In this document: positions 8,064 to 16,109 of the stretch, piece after piece
How positions within the stretch are numbered: the first letter of the stretch is position 1
How the letters are laid out: every line of letters starts with the position of its first letter
Assembly (NCBI RefSeq): GCF_013778455.1
Contig: NZ_JACEHE010000012.1
Span: 124,001 to 188,000, forward strand
DNA: 64,000 bases
Direction: 5' to 3'
Source: Streptomyces himalayensis subsp. himalayensis
GTDB lineage: Bacteria; Actinomycetota; Actinomycetes; Streptomycetales; Streptomycetaceae
Notes under the pieces: generated by a model
What the model saw: only the letters and a program-made list of their open reading frames with translations
Databases searched by the model: none
What the model was told of the DNA's origin: nothing
Position numbers and translations under genes: made by a program

Positions 8064-9515
8064 TCAGGCGGGCTTGGCGATCACGACGAACTTGTTCTCC
8101 TCGCGACGGACGAACTTCAGGAAGCCCTTGAAGCCGCCGAGCCCTTCCAGTACGGAGAAGACGGGGATGAGCGCGACCACCACGATCGGCTCCCACCACT
8201 TGCGCCGGCCGCTGACCGACGCGAGCGCGTTCAGCCGCAGCCCCTCCCAGTAGGTCCAGATCACGTAGGCGAAGTTGAGGGCCCAGAGGATCACGATGGA
8301 CTGGGTCACGGGCGAGGTGTTCATGTCGTTGATGAGCCAGCCGAGGAGCAGCACGGCGCCGATGTGCTGGAGGGGGCCGAGGATCCAGGTGGCCACACAG
8401 ATCGACAGGAACCAGCGGTAACGCAGCGGCACGGCCCTGTTGAAGCAGAGCGCCACCAGGCCCCAGGCCCACCGGTCGCGCTGCTTGACGAAGTCGGCCG
8501 CGCTGGCGGGGGAGGCGCCGTAGCAGCGGCCGTTGAACCAGTCGCTGCGGCCCGGGTACCTGCGGCAGAAGGTCAGGGCGAGGCGGGCGTCCTCGACGAT
8601 CTCCTTGGGACCGAAGTCCCAGCCGATCTCGGCCTCGATGGACGCGCGTAGCACCAGCAGCTCGCCGTGCACACCGGCGGCCGGGGTGCCCATGCCGGTC
8701 AGTGCGCGGAAGCGGGCGATGTCGTCGGCGGGGCGCACCGCGTCCGCGAGCCAGGTGAAGAGGTTGACCGCGTTCTCGCGGGGATACGTGAGGATGCCCT
8801 GGGCCATGTGCTTGGCCTTGTCGGGGTGGGCCCGGCGCTGGCGGTTGATGAACTGGGCGAGCGAGGACGCGGTGTCGGGGCCGACGCCGGTGTCGTCGTC
8901 CATGTGCAGCACCCAGACGTAGTCGAGGGCCTCGCCCTCCGCGATGCGCAGCTCGTGGGCGTAGTGGTTGGCGCGGGCCTTGAAACGGGTGCCGTTGGCC
9001 GGGACGTAGTCCTTGGGGACCGTGATCACCCGGATCAGCGGGTGCGAGTCGGCGAGCCGGTCGATGTCCTCCGCCGCCTCGCAGCCCTCCTCGGTGAGGA
9101 TGTCGACGCGCATGTAAGGGAACCACTCCGGCAGGTGCTCGACGTACGAGAGGATCGAGCGCTCCAGGGCCGGGTAGGTGTCATGCCGTCCGATGGTCGG
9201 GCACAGGACGATCAGGAAGTCCTGCTCGGCCGGCGCGGGAGGGACCATCTTGCCGCTCTTGCGGACCCGGCGGCGGATCAGCAGCGCACCCTGGATGCCG
9301 ACCATCACACCGACCACCGGCAGGGACCAGACGACGGTCAGGGCCCAGCTCAGCAGCGACGAGCTGGGCCGGTAGGTCCACAGCCCGAAGGCGACCAGCA
9401 GGACGAAGGGCAGCAGGAACGGGAGGATCCCCGGCTTCCACGCCGCAGTGCGCTTGGCCAGCTTCTGATTGTGCCGCGAGTACGGCAGACCCCCGTCGAC
9501 GACTGTCGTTGCCAT
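8064..9515 (-). CDS. Membrane GT2 glycosyltransferase, processive-synthase type
   Basis: This 483-residue enzyme has two N-terminal membrane helices (about 30-80), a cytosolic GT2 domain, and several C-terminal helices (about 365-460), like cellulose and hyaluronan synthases. Catalytic motifs are visible: Asp206-Asp208 in VLHMDDDTG, Glu308-Asp309 in IVEDARLAL, and Q345-xx-R348-W349 in KQRDRWAWG. It therefore probably polymerises and exports a beta-linked glycan; the sugar is unknown. ATG 9515 was chosen as the first Met before the conserved sequence, with GGGAG about 11 bases upstream; an in-frame ATG at 9533 is possible. The 255 bp before it (to 9770) holds no gene and probably the operon promoter. 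Confidence 0.85.
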   Translation of the reverse strand: MATTVVDGGLPYSRHNQKLAKRTAAWKPGILPFLLPFVLLVAFGLWTYRPSSSLLSWALTVVWSLPVVGVMVGIQGALLIRRRVRKSGKMVPPAPAEQDFLIVLCPTIGRHDTYPALERSILSYVEHLPEWFPYMRVDILTEEGCEAAEDIDRLADSHPLIRVITVPKDYVPANGTRFKARANHYAHELRIAEGEALDYVWVLHMDDDTGVGPDTASSLAQFINRQRRAHPDKAKHMAQGILTYPRENAVNLFTWLADAVRPADDIARFRALTGMGTPAAGVHGELLVLRASIEAEIGWDFGPKEIVEDARLALTFCRRYPGRSDWFNGRCYGASPASAADFVKQRDRWAWGLVALCFNRAVPLRYRWFLSICVATWILGPLQHIGAVLLLGWLINDMNTSPVTQSIVILWALNFAYVIWTYWEGLRLNALASVSGRRKWWEPIVVVALIPVFSVLEGLGGFKGFLKFVRREENKFVVIAKPA

Positions 9516-9770
9516 GACGTGCGCAACTCCCATGAGATCGGTGGTGCGTTGAGGCAGCGACAGATCTCGGCCGAGGCACGACGGAGCGCGCCACGGCACA
9601 TTCACTCTGGGTTTTGCCCCCCAACGCCTTCTTTGGCGCTATCGGCCACTCACCAGTCAGAAGCCCCCCCAGGCGCCTAAACCACTGGCCGAACAGGAAT
9701 GCGATTGTGCCACATGAGTTCGAGCTGAAGTGTTGCCCGTGTGAAAAATGTGCGTGAAGAGTAAATCAAC

Positions 9771-11159
9771 TCAGGTTTTGTGGAGCGATCTCCAGTCGAA
9801 GTTCCCCTGTCGGTCATTCGCGCCGCCGGTGATGACCAGCGGTGAACCATATGTCCGCTTCACGTCCTCGTTGGTGTTCTTGCCCCGGGGCGAGGACACG
9901 TTGTCGTACGAAAGCGCCTGGCCCCACACGGTCCAGAGCACCCACGGCGTGGCCGAAAGGGTGCGCGGCTGTGCCGCGTTGAGCGGAACGTGGAAGGACT
10001 CGGCCATGATCCGGGGCTTGTGGTACTGCTCCAGTCCGCGGTACCAGACCTCGGTCCAGGTCTCTCCGTGGAAGGGCCGCGACGGGGTGTCGCTGTAGTC
10101 GTCCACCCCCACGATGTCCACGTACCGGCTGCCCGGGTAGTAGTCCCGCGGCTCCTGCCCGTAGGTGCCGTCCCAGGAGTTCGGTGACCAGACGAAGATC
10201 AGGTTGTGCAGGCCGCGGCTGCCCACGAGGTAGTCGTGCATGATGCGCCACAGCTTCCGGTACGCGCCCGGGTCCTGCCCTGCCCACCAGAAACCGCCCT
10301 TGCCAGGGGCCGTGTTCATCTCGTGGTAGGGGCGGAGGAGGACCGGTACCCCGAGGGCCGCGAGGTACTGGAGGTGGTCGGCGAGATAGCTCAGGTCGAG
10401 CAGCAGCTCCCTGTGCTCGTCGCTGCCCTGGGTGACCACCCGTCCGAACCAGCCGGAATCGTTCGCCGCGGGCGAGTTGCGGCGCATTGTCTGCTTGTAC
10501 CCCTTCACCTCGCTGCCCGGGTACGGCTGGTGGAAGGAGAAGCCGACGATGCCGGCCGGGCCGCCGCCGTTGTGCGGAAGGCTGACCGTGGTACCGGACG
10601 CGCAGTCCTCGCGGGTGCCGGTCGGGTTGTACGAGCCGTCCGCCTCGCGCGGCAGGCCCGCCCATACGCCGACGGCCAGGTCCACCGCGTCCTCGGCGTA
10701 TCCCCAGTGGGGGCGGCAACTCGGCCATGCCGACCGCGAGTAGGACCGCGGCTCGCCCACCCCCCAGCCCTGTCCGCCGTAGCCGGGTCCGAGGTCTACC
10801 TCCACGAAGCCGGGCAGCCGTCCCGTGATGTCCCGGACCTTGCGGTAGTAGTAGCCAGGCTGCTTCACGCCCCGGTAGTCGCCGTACTGCGCGTTGTACC
10901 GCTCGTTCTGGAGCTCGACGTGCTGGCCGATCACGGTGCGGGTGGAGCGCCCGCGGCGTGCGTCGTTCTCGAGGCCGGCCAGCAGCGCGTAGACCCGGCG
11001 CGCGGCGGCCGTCGCCTGCGGATCCCGGTCCCGCAGGTCGGTCGGGACCAGCGTCGGCCTGCGCTCGGCGGCCTCCGGCCAGGCCCATAGCGTCAACGGC
11101 GTCAGCAGGGCGGCACAGGCGCCCGCCCCGATGAGCTGCACTCGCCCTCGCATACGCAT
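9771..11159 (-). CDS. GH26 family glycoside hydrolase (beta-mannanase-like), secreted or anchored
   Basis: The protein has 462 residues with an N-terminal signal or anchor (residues 6-27, hydrophobic, ending TLWAWPEA). The GH26 hallmarks are present: acid/base Glu280 in LRPYHEMN, and nucleophile Glu387 in IMAESFHVPL, with WSPNSW and DIVGVDDYSD between them. Members usually cut beta-1,4-mannan, though lichenase and xylanase activities also occur. ATG 11159 follows GGGGGAAAGGG. It is the first gene of the minus-strand polysaccharide block, 255 bp from the GT2 operon, so it may have its own transcript. A second GH-A hydrolase sits inside that operon. Confidence 0.88.
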   Translation of the reverse strand: MRMRGRVQLIGAGACAALLTPLTLWAWPEAAERRPTLVPTDLRDRDPQATAAARRVYALLAGLENDARRGRSTRTVIGQHVELQNERYNAQYGDYRGVKQPGYYYRKVRDITGRLPGFVEVDLGPGYGGQGWGVGEPRSYSRSAWPSCRPHWGYAEDAVDLAVGVWAGLPREADGSYNPTGTREDCASGTTVSLPHNGGGPAGIVGFSFHQPYPGSEVKGYKQTMRRNSPAANDSGWFGRVVTQGSDEHRELLLDLSYLADHLQYLAALGVPVLLRPYHEMNTAPGKGGFWWAGQDPGAYRKLWRIMHDYLVGSRGLHNLIFVWSPNSWDGTYGQEPRDYYPGSRYVDIVGVDDYSDTPSRPFHGETWTEVWYRGLEQYHKPRIMAESFHVPLNAAQPRTLSATPWVLWTVWGQALSYDNVSSPRGKNTNEDVKRTYGSPLVITGGANDRQGNFDWRSLHKT

Positions 11160-11229
11160 GGTCCCAGCCCTTTCCCCCGGCGATCTGCGAGGAGATTCTG
11201 CCCCGTCTACGGATGAAGCAGGGGATCCC

Positions 11230-12108
11230 TCAGGACGCCGGGGAGTTGGCCGCCGCCGACGCCTGTGCCTCGCCGCGGCGGCGGATCTGCCGGAACGTGA
11301 ACTCGGCGAGGTCGTCGCCCGTGGTGAAGACCGCGCTGTCCTTCTGCGTCACGTTCTTGCCGTTGGTGAAGCCGGAGACCGTGAAGTACGCGTAGCGCCC
11401 GTACGAGTTGGCCGTGGAGCGGCAGACCGCCGTGGTGCAGAAGGCCGGGACGCCGGAGCCGGACAGGGAGGCGACATTGCCCTTGTCCCACTCCTGCTTG
11501 GCCTTGGTGGCCTTGGCCTCGGTGTCGAACAGGGCGACGCCGACGGTGACCGCGACGCCTTTCCTGGAGTACGTGGCACGGATTACGCGGGTGCAGTCGT
11601 TGCTGGTCAGGACCTTGGCGAGCGCGCCCCGGACCGCCGTCGCGCACTTCGTCGTGCTGCTGGTGGAGCCCTTCTTGTAGATCCGCTCACCCATCGTCAG
11701 GCTGCTGCCGGGAAAGAGGGTGTCCGCGCTGAGCGGCGCGGTGTCCTTCTTGACGCTGGAGACGAAGTCCTTCGGGTCCAGCGGGGGCGGGGCAGTGGTC
11801 GCCTCGAAGGACGGGCCGGGCTGTGTGGTGTCGCTGGGGATGTCCGCGGAGGTGGGGAGCTCGTCGGCGGGCTGGTTCGACGCCGAGCTGCTGTTTGCGG
11901 AGACGACCGCCATGGCCACGAGCGCGCCGACCACGACCGTGGCCAGGGCGCTGCCGCCTATCCACAGCCACCTGCGGCGGCGGGCGCGCGCCTCCGAGGC
12001 CTCGGCGAGCGCCGCCCAGTCGGGAGTATCCGAACCCGAACCCCAGTTGGGGGGACCCGCATCCGGCCCCCCGGGGCCCCACTGAGGCCCTCCTTGCCCA
12101 AAGCTCAT
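11230..12108 (-). CDS. Membrane-anchored protein of unknown function
   Basis: I do not recognise this 292-residue protein. It starts with a Gly/Pro/Trp-rich cytosolic segment (about 40 residues), an Arg cluster (RARRRRW), and one hydrophobic helix (about 48-68). A Thr/Pro/Asp-rich linker leads to an outside domain of about 180 residues. That domain has four cysteines in short CxxA/CTxx contexts that could form two disulfides. ATG 12108 (MSFGQGG) is used; ATG 12117 adds three residues, and neither has a clear ribosome site. It precedes rplM in the opposite orientation, separated by repetitive DNA. Confidence 0.7.
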   Translation of the reverse strand: MSFGQGGPQWGPGGPDAGPPNWGSGSDTPDWAALAEASEARARRRRWLWIGGSALATVVVGALVAMAVVSANSSSASNQPADELPTSADIPSDTTQPGPSFEATTAPPPLDPKDFVSSVKKDTAPLSADTLFPGSSLTMGERIYKKGSTSSTTKCATAVRGALAKVLTSNDCTRVIRATYSRKGVAVTVGVALFDTEAKATKAKQEWDKGNVASLSGSGVPAFCTTAVCRSTANSYGRYAYFTVSGFTNGKNVTQKDSAVFTTGDDLAEFTFRQIRRRGEAQASAAANSPAS

Positions 12109-12117
12109 GGGGCGCAT

Positions 12118-12893
12118 CTTAGACGTGCCGAACGGGGGCGCGAACACGCGCAAGCGGGGCCGGTGGAGGGCCCGTTCGGGCCGATCGTCATTCCTTCCCT
12201 TTGTGGTGTGCCCGTGCGGGCTGTCTGCGCGGGACGCCGCATGGGCGGCGGCATCGTGAACACGGTTGCCGCCGGCGGCGGCGACGCTGCGATGCCTGGT
12301 GTGGCCGGGCGGGCCTGAGCCGTGCGCTGACGGTTCCCGTCGCGCGGCGGGGGGCCCCGACGGCGGGCGGTTCCGCGTCGCGCGGCGGCGGTCCCGCACC
12401 TCGCCGTCAGCCGCTCGGCCACACGCTCGGGCTCGCGACCCTCCGTAGATCCGGTCACCCAGGGCGACCGGCCGTACGTAGTGGGCACGCGTGCGTGCCG
12501 ACCCCGATCCGCGGCGGGGGCTACTCCCTTCCGTATGTCTCTGATCCGTATGTCTCTATGAGGCCGCCTCTTCGCGGGCGCCCCTGGGCGGTCCTTCCGG
12601 GCCGGCCGCCCCTGGGTGGTCCTTCCGGGAGGTCCCCCTGGGCGGTCCCCGAGGCGGTCCTCCCGGGGCGGTCCTCCCGAGGCGGTCCTCCCGGGGAAGC
12701 GCCGCTGCGGCCGGAGCCGGGGTGCCGCAGACGGCCGCGAGCCGGGCTCATCGGGGTAGCCGGGGCGCGCCGCGGGTGCGGTGTGCGTGCGCGCCGATGG
12801 CGGTGCCACTGTGACGCCGGCTTTCGGGGGACTCCCAGCCTGTGCCCGCTCCCGGGCGACGCCCGGCGGAGGCCGGCTGCGCGGCGCCGCCGG
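12118..12893. other. Gene-free GC-rich stretch upstream of rplM
   Basis: Open frames on both strands exist here, but none has conserved-looking sequence; they are strings of Arg, Gly, Pro and Ala caused by base composition. Visible structures are a 15-bp direct repeat TCCGTATGTCTCTGA/TAT at about 12533-12562 and a run of GGCGGTCCTCCCGRGG units at about 12585-12697. I see no gene in it. Confidence 0.6.
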
Positions 12894-13173
12894 GAGCGAA
12901 GCCCCGACGCACCGCCGCAGGGAAGCCCCGCGACGCGGTGCCGCCGTGCGAGGCCCCGCGACGCGGTGCCGCCGGGCGAACGCCCGACGCGCCGCCGCCC
13001 GGCGAAGGCCCCCGACGCGGCGCCGCCCGGCGAAGGCCCCCGACGCGGCGCCGCTCGGCGCAGGCCCCCGACGGGCCGCCGCCCGGCGAAGGCCCCCGAC
13101 GCGGCGCCGCTCGGCGCAGGCCCCCGACCCGGCGCGTTCGGCGCAGGGCCCACGACTCGGCGCCGCCCTGCTC
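12894..13173. repeat. 28-bp imperfect tandem repeat, about nine or ten copies
   Basis: Units resemble GGCCCCCGACGCGGCGCC followed by GCYCGGCGMA, and individual copies are 26-29 bp. The best four consecutive copies lie at about 13006-13120. The unit is not a multiple of three and copies vary by single bases, so it does not encode a protein repeat. It stops about 100 bp before the rplM promoter. Confidence 0.75.
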
Positions 13174-13278
13174 AGGTCCCCACGCGGCCGCGAACGGTCT
13201 CCGTGGCGGTTAACCTGGAGGTGCAGGGCCGCCCACGGCGGTCGAGTGCCGACTGCGAACGGCCCCCGGCCCCGCGTT

Positions 13279-13308
13279 TTGACCCATACGGGCAGGCGCG
13301 GGTATCCT
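13279..13308 (+). promoter_or_regulatory. Probable HrdB-type promoter of rplM-rpsI
   Basis: TTGACC (13279-13284) and TATCCT (13303-13308) are separated by 18 bp, close to the housekeeping consensus. The expected start, near 13315, leaves a leader of about 175 nt before rplM, long enough to hold a control structure, though none was identified. Confidence 0.65.
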
Positions 13309-13489
13309 GCTTGTTCGTTATGTGTATTGGCTTGCTCAATCTCACGTGAGGGGCCCTTACACCGGTCCACCGGGCCGATGACCAGCGGCAAGCACTCGGT
13401 TGCGTCACCGATGTGCGGCCAGGGCTGTCGTGATCGTCCGTGGTGGCCTTGTCAGGACCCACTCACTGAAGAAGCGAAGGCTACGAACC

Positions 13490-13933
13490 GTGCGTACGTA
13501 CAGCCCCAAGCCCGGCGATGTCACCCGCCAGTGGCACGTCATCGACGCCCAGGACGTTGTCCTGGGTCGTCTGGCATCGACTGCCGCCACCCTTCTGCGG
13601 GGCAAGCACAAGCCGATCTACGCGCCCCACGTCGACGCTGGTGACTTCGTCATCATCATCAACGCGGACAAGGTGCACCTCTCCGGCAACAAGCGGACCC
13701 AGAAGATGGCGTACCGCCACTCGGGCTACCCGGGCGGTCTCCGCTCGATCCGCTACGACGAGCTGCTCGCGAAGAACCCGGAGAAGGCCATCGAGAAGGC
13801 CGTCAAGGGCATGCTCCCCAAGAACACCCTGGGCCGTCAGATGCTCTCCAAGCTGAAGGTCTACTCGGGCGACCAGCACCCGCACGCTGCCCAGCAGCCG
13901 GTGCCGTTCGAGATCACCCAGGTCGCGCAGTAA
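13490..13933 (+). CDS. rplM: 50S ribosomal protein L13
   Basis: L13 is an early-assembly protein of the large subunit. All family blocks are seen in its 147 residues: WHVIDAQDVVLGRLAS at the N-terminus, GKHKPIYAPHVDAGDFV, KMAYRHSGYPGGLRSI and GMLPKNTLGRQMLSKLKVY. GTG 13490 (reading VRTYSPKPGDV) is chosen over an upstream in-frame ATG, because L13 homology starts here and GAAGG lies ten bases before it. rpsI follows 41 bp downstream in the same operon. Confidence 0.97.
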   Translation: MRTYSPKPGDVTRQWHVIDAQDVVLGRLASTAATLLRGKHKPIYAPHVDAGDFVIIINADKVHLSGNKRTQKMAYRHSGYPGGLRSIRYDELLAKNPEKAIEKAVKGMLPKNTLGRQMLSKLKVYSGDQHPHAAQQPVPFEITQVAQ

Positions 13934-13974
13934 GTCCGGCCACCCCTAAGACTGAAGAGAATCTGAGGAGAATC

Positions 13975-14490
13975 GTGGCCGAGACCACCGTTGAGCAGCC
14001 GCTCGAGGACGTCGCCGACGTCGAGCACTACACCACCGAGTCGGAGGTCCCCGTCGAGGGCGAGTACACCTCCGAGTCCCTCGCTTCCCGCTTCGGCGAG
14101 CCGCAGCCGGCCGCCGGCCTGGGTCGCCGCAAGAACGCCATCGCCCGCGTCCGGATCGTCCCGGGCACCGGCAAGTGGAAGATCAACGGTCGCACCCTCG
14201 AGGACTACTTCCCGAACAAGGTGCACCAGCAGGAAGTCAACGAGCCCTTCAAGGTGCTCGAGCTCGAGGGCCGCTACGACGTCATCGCCCGTATCGCGGG
14301 TGGCGGCGTCTCCGGCCAGGCCGGCGCCCTGCGCCTCGGCGTGGCCCGCGCCCTGAACGAGGCGGACGTGGACAACAACCGCGGCGCGCTGAAGAAGGCC
14401 GGCTTCCTGCGCCGCGACGACCGTGCGGTCGAGCGGAAGAAGGCCGGTCTGAAGAAGGCCCGCAAGGCCCCGCAGTACAGCAAGCGCTAA
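13975..14490 (+). CDS. rpsI: 30S ribosomal protein S9
   Basis: S9 contacts the P-site tRNA through its C-terminal tail. The conserved core begins near residue 44 (GLGRRKNAIARVRIVPG) and ends with the diagnostic KKARKAPQYSKR. The first 42 residues are an acidic extension typical of actinobacterial S9, which makes the protein 171 residues. GTG 13975 has TGAGGAGAATC just upstream. It forms an operon with rplM and is followed by a strong terminator. Confidence 0.97.
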   Translation: MAETTVEQPLEDVADVEHYTTESEVPVEGEYTSESLASRFGEPQPAAGLGRRKNAIARVRIVPGTGKWKINGRTLEDYFPNKVHQQEVNEPFKVLELEGRYDVIARIAGGGVSGQAGALRLGVARALNEADVDNNRGALKKAGFLRRDDRAVERKKAGLKKARKAPQYSKR

Positions 14491-14514
14491 TCGCTGCTGC
14501 TTGTACAGCACTTT

Positions 14515-14547
14515 CGCCCCGGCGGCACGCAGTGTGCTGCCGGGGCG
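14515..14547 (+). terminator. Intrinsic terminator after rpsI
   Basis: CGCCCCGGCGGCA (14515-14527) pairs with TGCTGCCGGGGCG (14535-14547) with one G-T wobble and a 7-base loop, followed by TTCGTTTA. It lies 25 bp after the rpsI stop. Confidence 0.8.
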
Positions 14548-14580
14548 TTCGTTTATCACAGGCGTGCGGCGTATAACGGC

Positions 14581-14620
14581 ATGAGGCCATGAGGCCATGA
14601 GCCCATAAGGCCATGAGGCG
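14581..14620. repeat. 8-bp tandem repeat, five copies
   Basis: Five consecutive octamers ATGAGGCC, ATGAGGCC, ATGAGCCC, ATAAGGCC and ATGAGGCG fill exactly 40 bp between the rpsI terminator and glmM. The unit places a possible ATG in rotating frames. Confidence 0.8.
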
Positions 14621-14662
14621 TTCATACGCCTGCCTGGTCGGACTGTTTCCGAAGCTTCCTGA

Positions 14663-14696
14663 GCCTCCCCCACCGCTTGATGCGTGGGAGGCACCC
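14663..14696. repeat. REP-like palindromic element, copy A
   Basis: GCCTCCC (14663-14669) pairs with GGGAGGC (14686-14692), followed by ACCC. Its ends match the reverse complement of the element at 40991-41031, so they appear to be one dispersed family. It lies 31 bp before the glmM start and could affect glmM expression. Confidence 0.6.
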
Positions 14697-14726
14697 GCAG
14701 AAATTCTGAAAGTTCGGAGGACACCA

Positions 14727-16085
14727 GTGGGACGACTCTTCGGCACGGACGGCGTGCGCGGTGTCGCCAACGCGGATCTGACGGCTGAGCTCGCGCTCGG
14801 CCTGTCTGTCGCGGCGGCGCACGTGCTCGCCGAGGCGGGCACCTTCGAAGGCCACCGGCCGGTGGCGGTGGTCGGGCGGGACCCGCGCGCGTCCGGGGAG
14901 TTCCTCGAGGCCGCGGTGGTCGCGGGCCTGGCCAGCGCCGGTGTCGACGTCCTGCGTGTCGGCGTGCTGCCCACCCCCGCGGTGGCGTATCTCACCGGCG
15001 AGCTGGGCGCCGACCTCGGCGTGATGCTCTCCGCCAGCCACAACGCGATGCCCGACAACGGCATCAAGTTCTTCGCCCGCGGCGGCCACAAGCTCGCCGA
15101 CGAGCTCGAGGACAAGATCGAGGCCGTGTACGAGGAGCACCGCACCGGTGCCCCCTGGGACCGTCCCACGGGCGCGGGCGTCGGCCGCGTGAAGTCGTAC
15201 GACGAGGGCTTCGAGCGGTACGTCACGCACCTCCTCGGCGTCCTGCCGAACCGGCTCGACGGGCTGAAGGTCGTCCTCGACGAGGCGCACGGCGCGGCCG
15301 CCGGCGTCTCGCCCGAGGCGTTCAAGCGGGCCGGTGCCGAGGTCGTCACGATCGGCGCCGACCCCGACGGGCTGAACATCAACGACGGCTGCGGCTCCAC
15401 CCATCTGGACCTGCTGAAGGCCGCCGTCGTCGAGCACGGCGCCGACCTCGGCATCGCGCACGACGGCGACGCCGACCGCTGCCTCGCCGTGGACCACACG
15501 GGTGCCGAGGTGGACGGCGACCAGATCCTCGCCGTGCTCGCTCTGGCGATGCGCGAGCGCGGTGCCCTGCGCGAGGACACCGTCGTCGCGACCGTCATGT
15601 CCAATCTGGGCTTCAAGCTCGCCATGGAGCGCGAGGGCCTGTTCCTCGTGCAGACCGCCGTCGGCGACCGCTATGTGCTCGAGGAGATGAAGGAGAACGG
15701 CTACGCGCTGGGCGGCGAGCAGTCCGGGCACGTGATCATCCTCGACCACGCCACGACCGGTGACGGCACGCTGACCGGCCTTCTCCTGGCGGCGCGGGTC
15801 GCCGAGACGGGCCGGGCGCTCGCGGACCTGGCCGCCGTCATGGAGCGTCTGCCGCAGGTGCTCGTCAACGTTCCGGACGTCGACAGGTCCCAGGTGCACA
15901 CCTCCGCCGAGCTGACCGCCGCGGTCGTCGACGCGGAGCGCGAGCTGGGCTCCACGGGCCGGGTGCTGCTGCGCCCGTCCGGCACCGAGCCGCTCGTACG
16001 CGTCATGGTGGAGGCCGCCGACATCGAGCAGGCGCGCTCGGTGGCCGGGCGGCTCGCCGACGTGGTGAAGTCGGCTCTCGGTTAG
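14727..16085 (+). CDS. glmM: Phosphoglucosamine mutase
   Basis: GlmM converts glucosamine-6-phosphate to glucosamine-1-phosphate on the route to UDP-GlcNAc and peptidoglycan. The 452-residue protein has the phosphoserine loop MLSASHNAMPDNG with Ser104, the metal loop DGDADRC near residue 248, and the C-terminal phosphate-binding RPSGTEPLVRVM. GTG 14727 (VGRLFGTDGVRG) is preceded by CGGAGG with six bases spacing; an upstream ATG in frame would add 38 unconserved residues. glmS, which supplies the substrate, lies 2.6 kb downstream. Confidence 0.96.
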   Translation: MGRLFGTDGVRGVANADLTAELALGLSVAAAHVLAEAGTFEGHRPVAVVGRDPRASGEFLEAAVVAGLASAGVDVLRVGVLPTPAVAYLTGELGADLGVMLSASHNAMPDNGIKFFARGGHKLADELEDKIEAVYEEHRTGAPWDRPTGAGVGRVKSYDEGFERYVTHLLGVLPNRLDGLKVVLDEAHGAAAGVSPEAFKRAGAEVVTIGADPDGLNINDGCGSTHLDLLKAAVVEHGADLGIAHDGDADRCLAVDHTGAEVDGDQILAVLALAMRERGALREDTVVATVMSNLGFKLAMEREGLFLVQTAVGDRYVLEEMKENGYALGGEQSGHVIILDHATTGDGTLTGLLLAARVAETGRALADLAAVMERLPQVLVNVPDVDRSQVHTSAELTAAVVDAERELGSTGRVLLRPSGTEPLVRVMVEAADIEQARSVAGRLADVVKSALG

Positions 16086-16109
16086 GCCGACAGGACCTGG
16101 GGGGCTCGG

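Noticed and set aside
5890..8253. A 787-codon plus-strand frame opposite the nucleotidyltransferase and GH113-like genes
   Set aside because: Antisense shadow; the minus-strand proteins have complete catalytic motifs.
3618..11159. Possible prophage or integrated element next to ribosomal genes
   Set aside because: No integrase, att repeats or tRNA, and codon composition looks like the rest; treated as ordinary accessory genes.
12201..13349. A 382-codon plus-strand frame and a 428-codon minus-strand frame over the repeat region upstream of rplM
   Set aside because: Both are Arg/Pro/Ala strings with 28-bp repeats that change frame between copies; no ribosome site or conserved segment.
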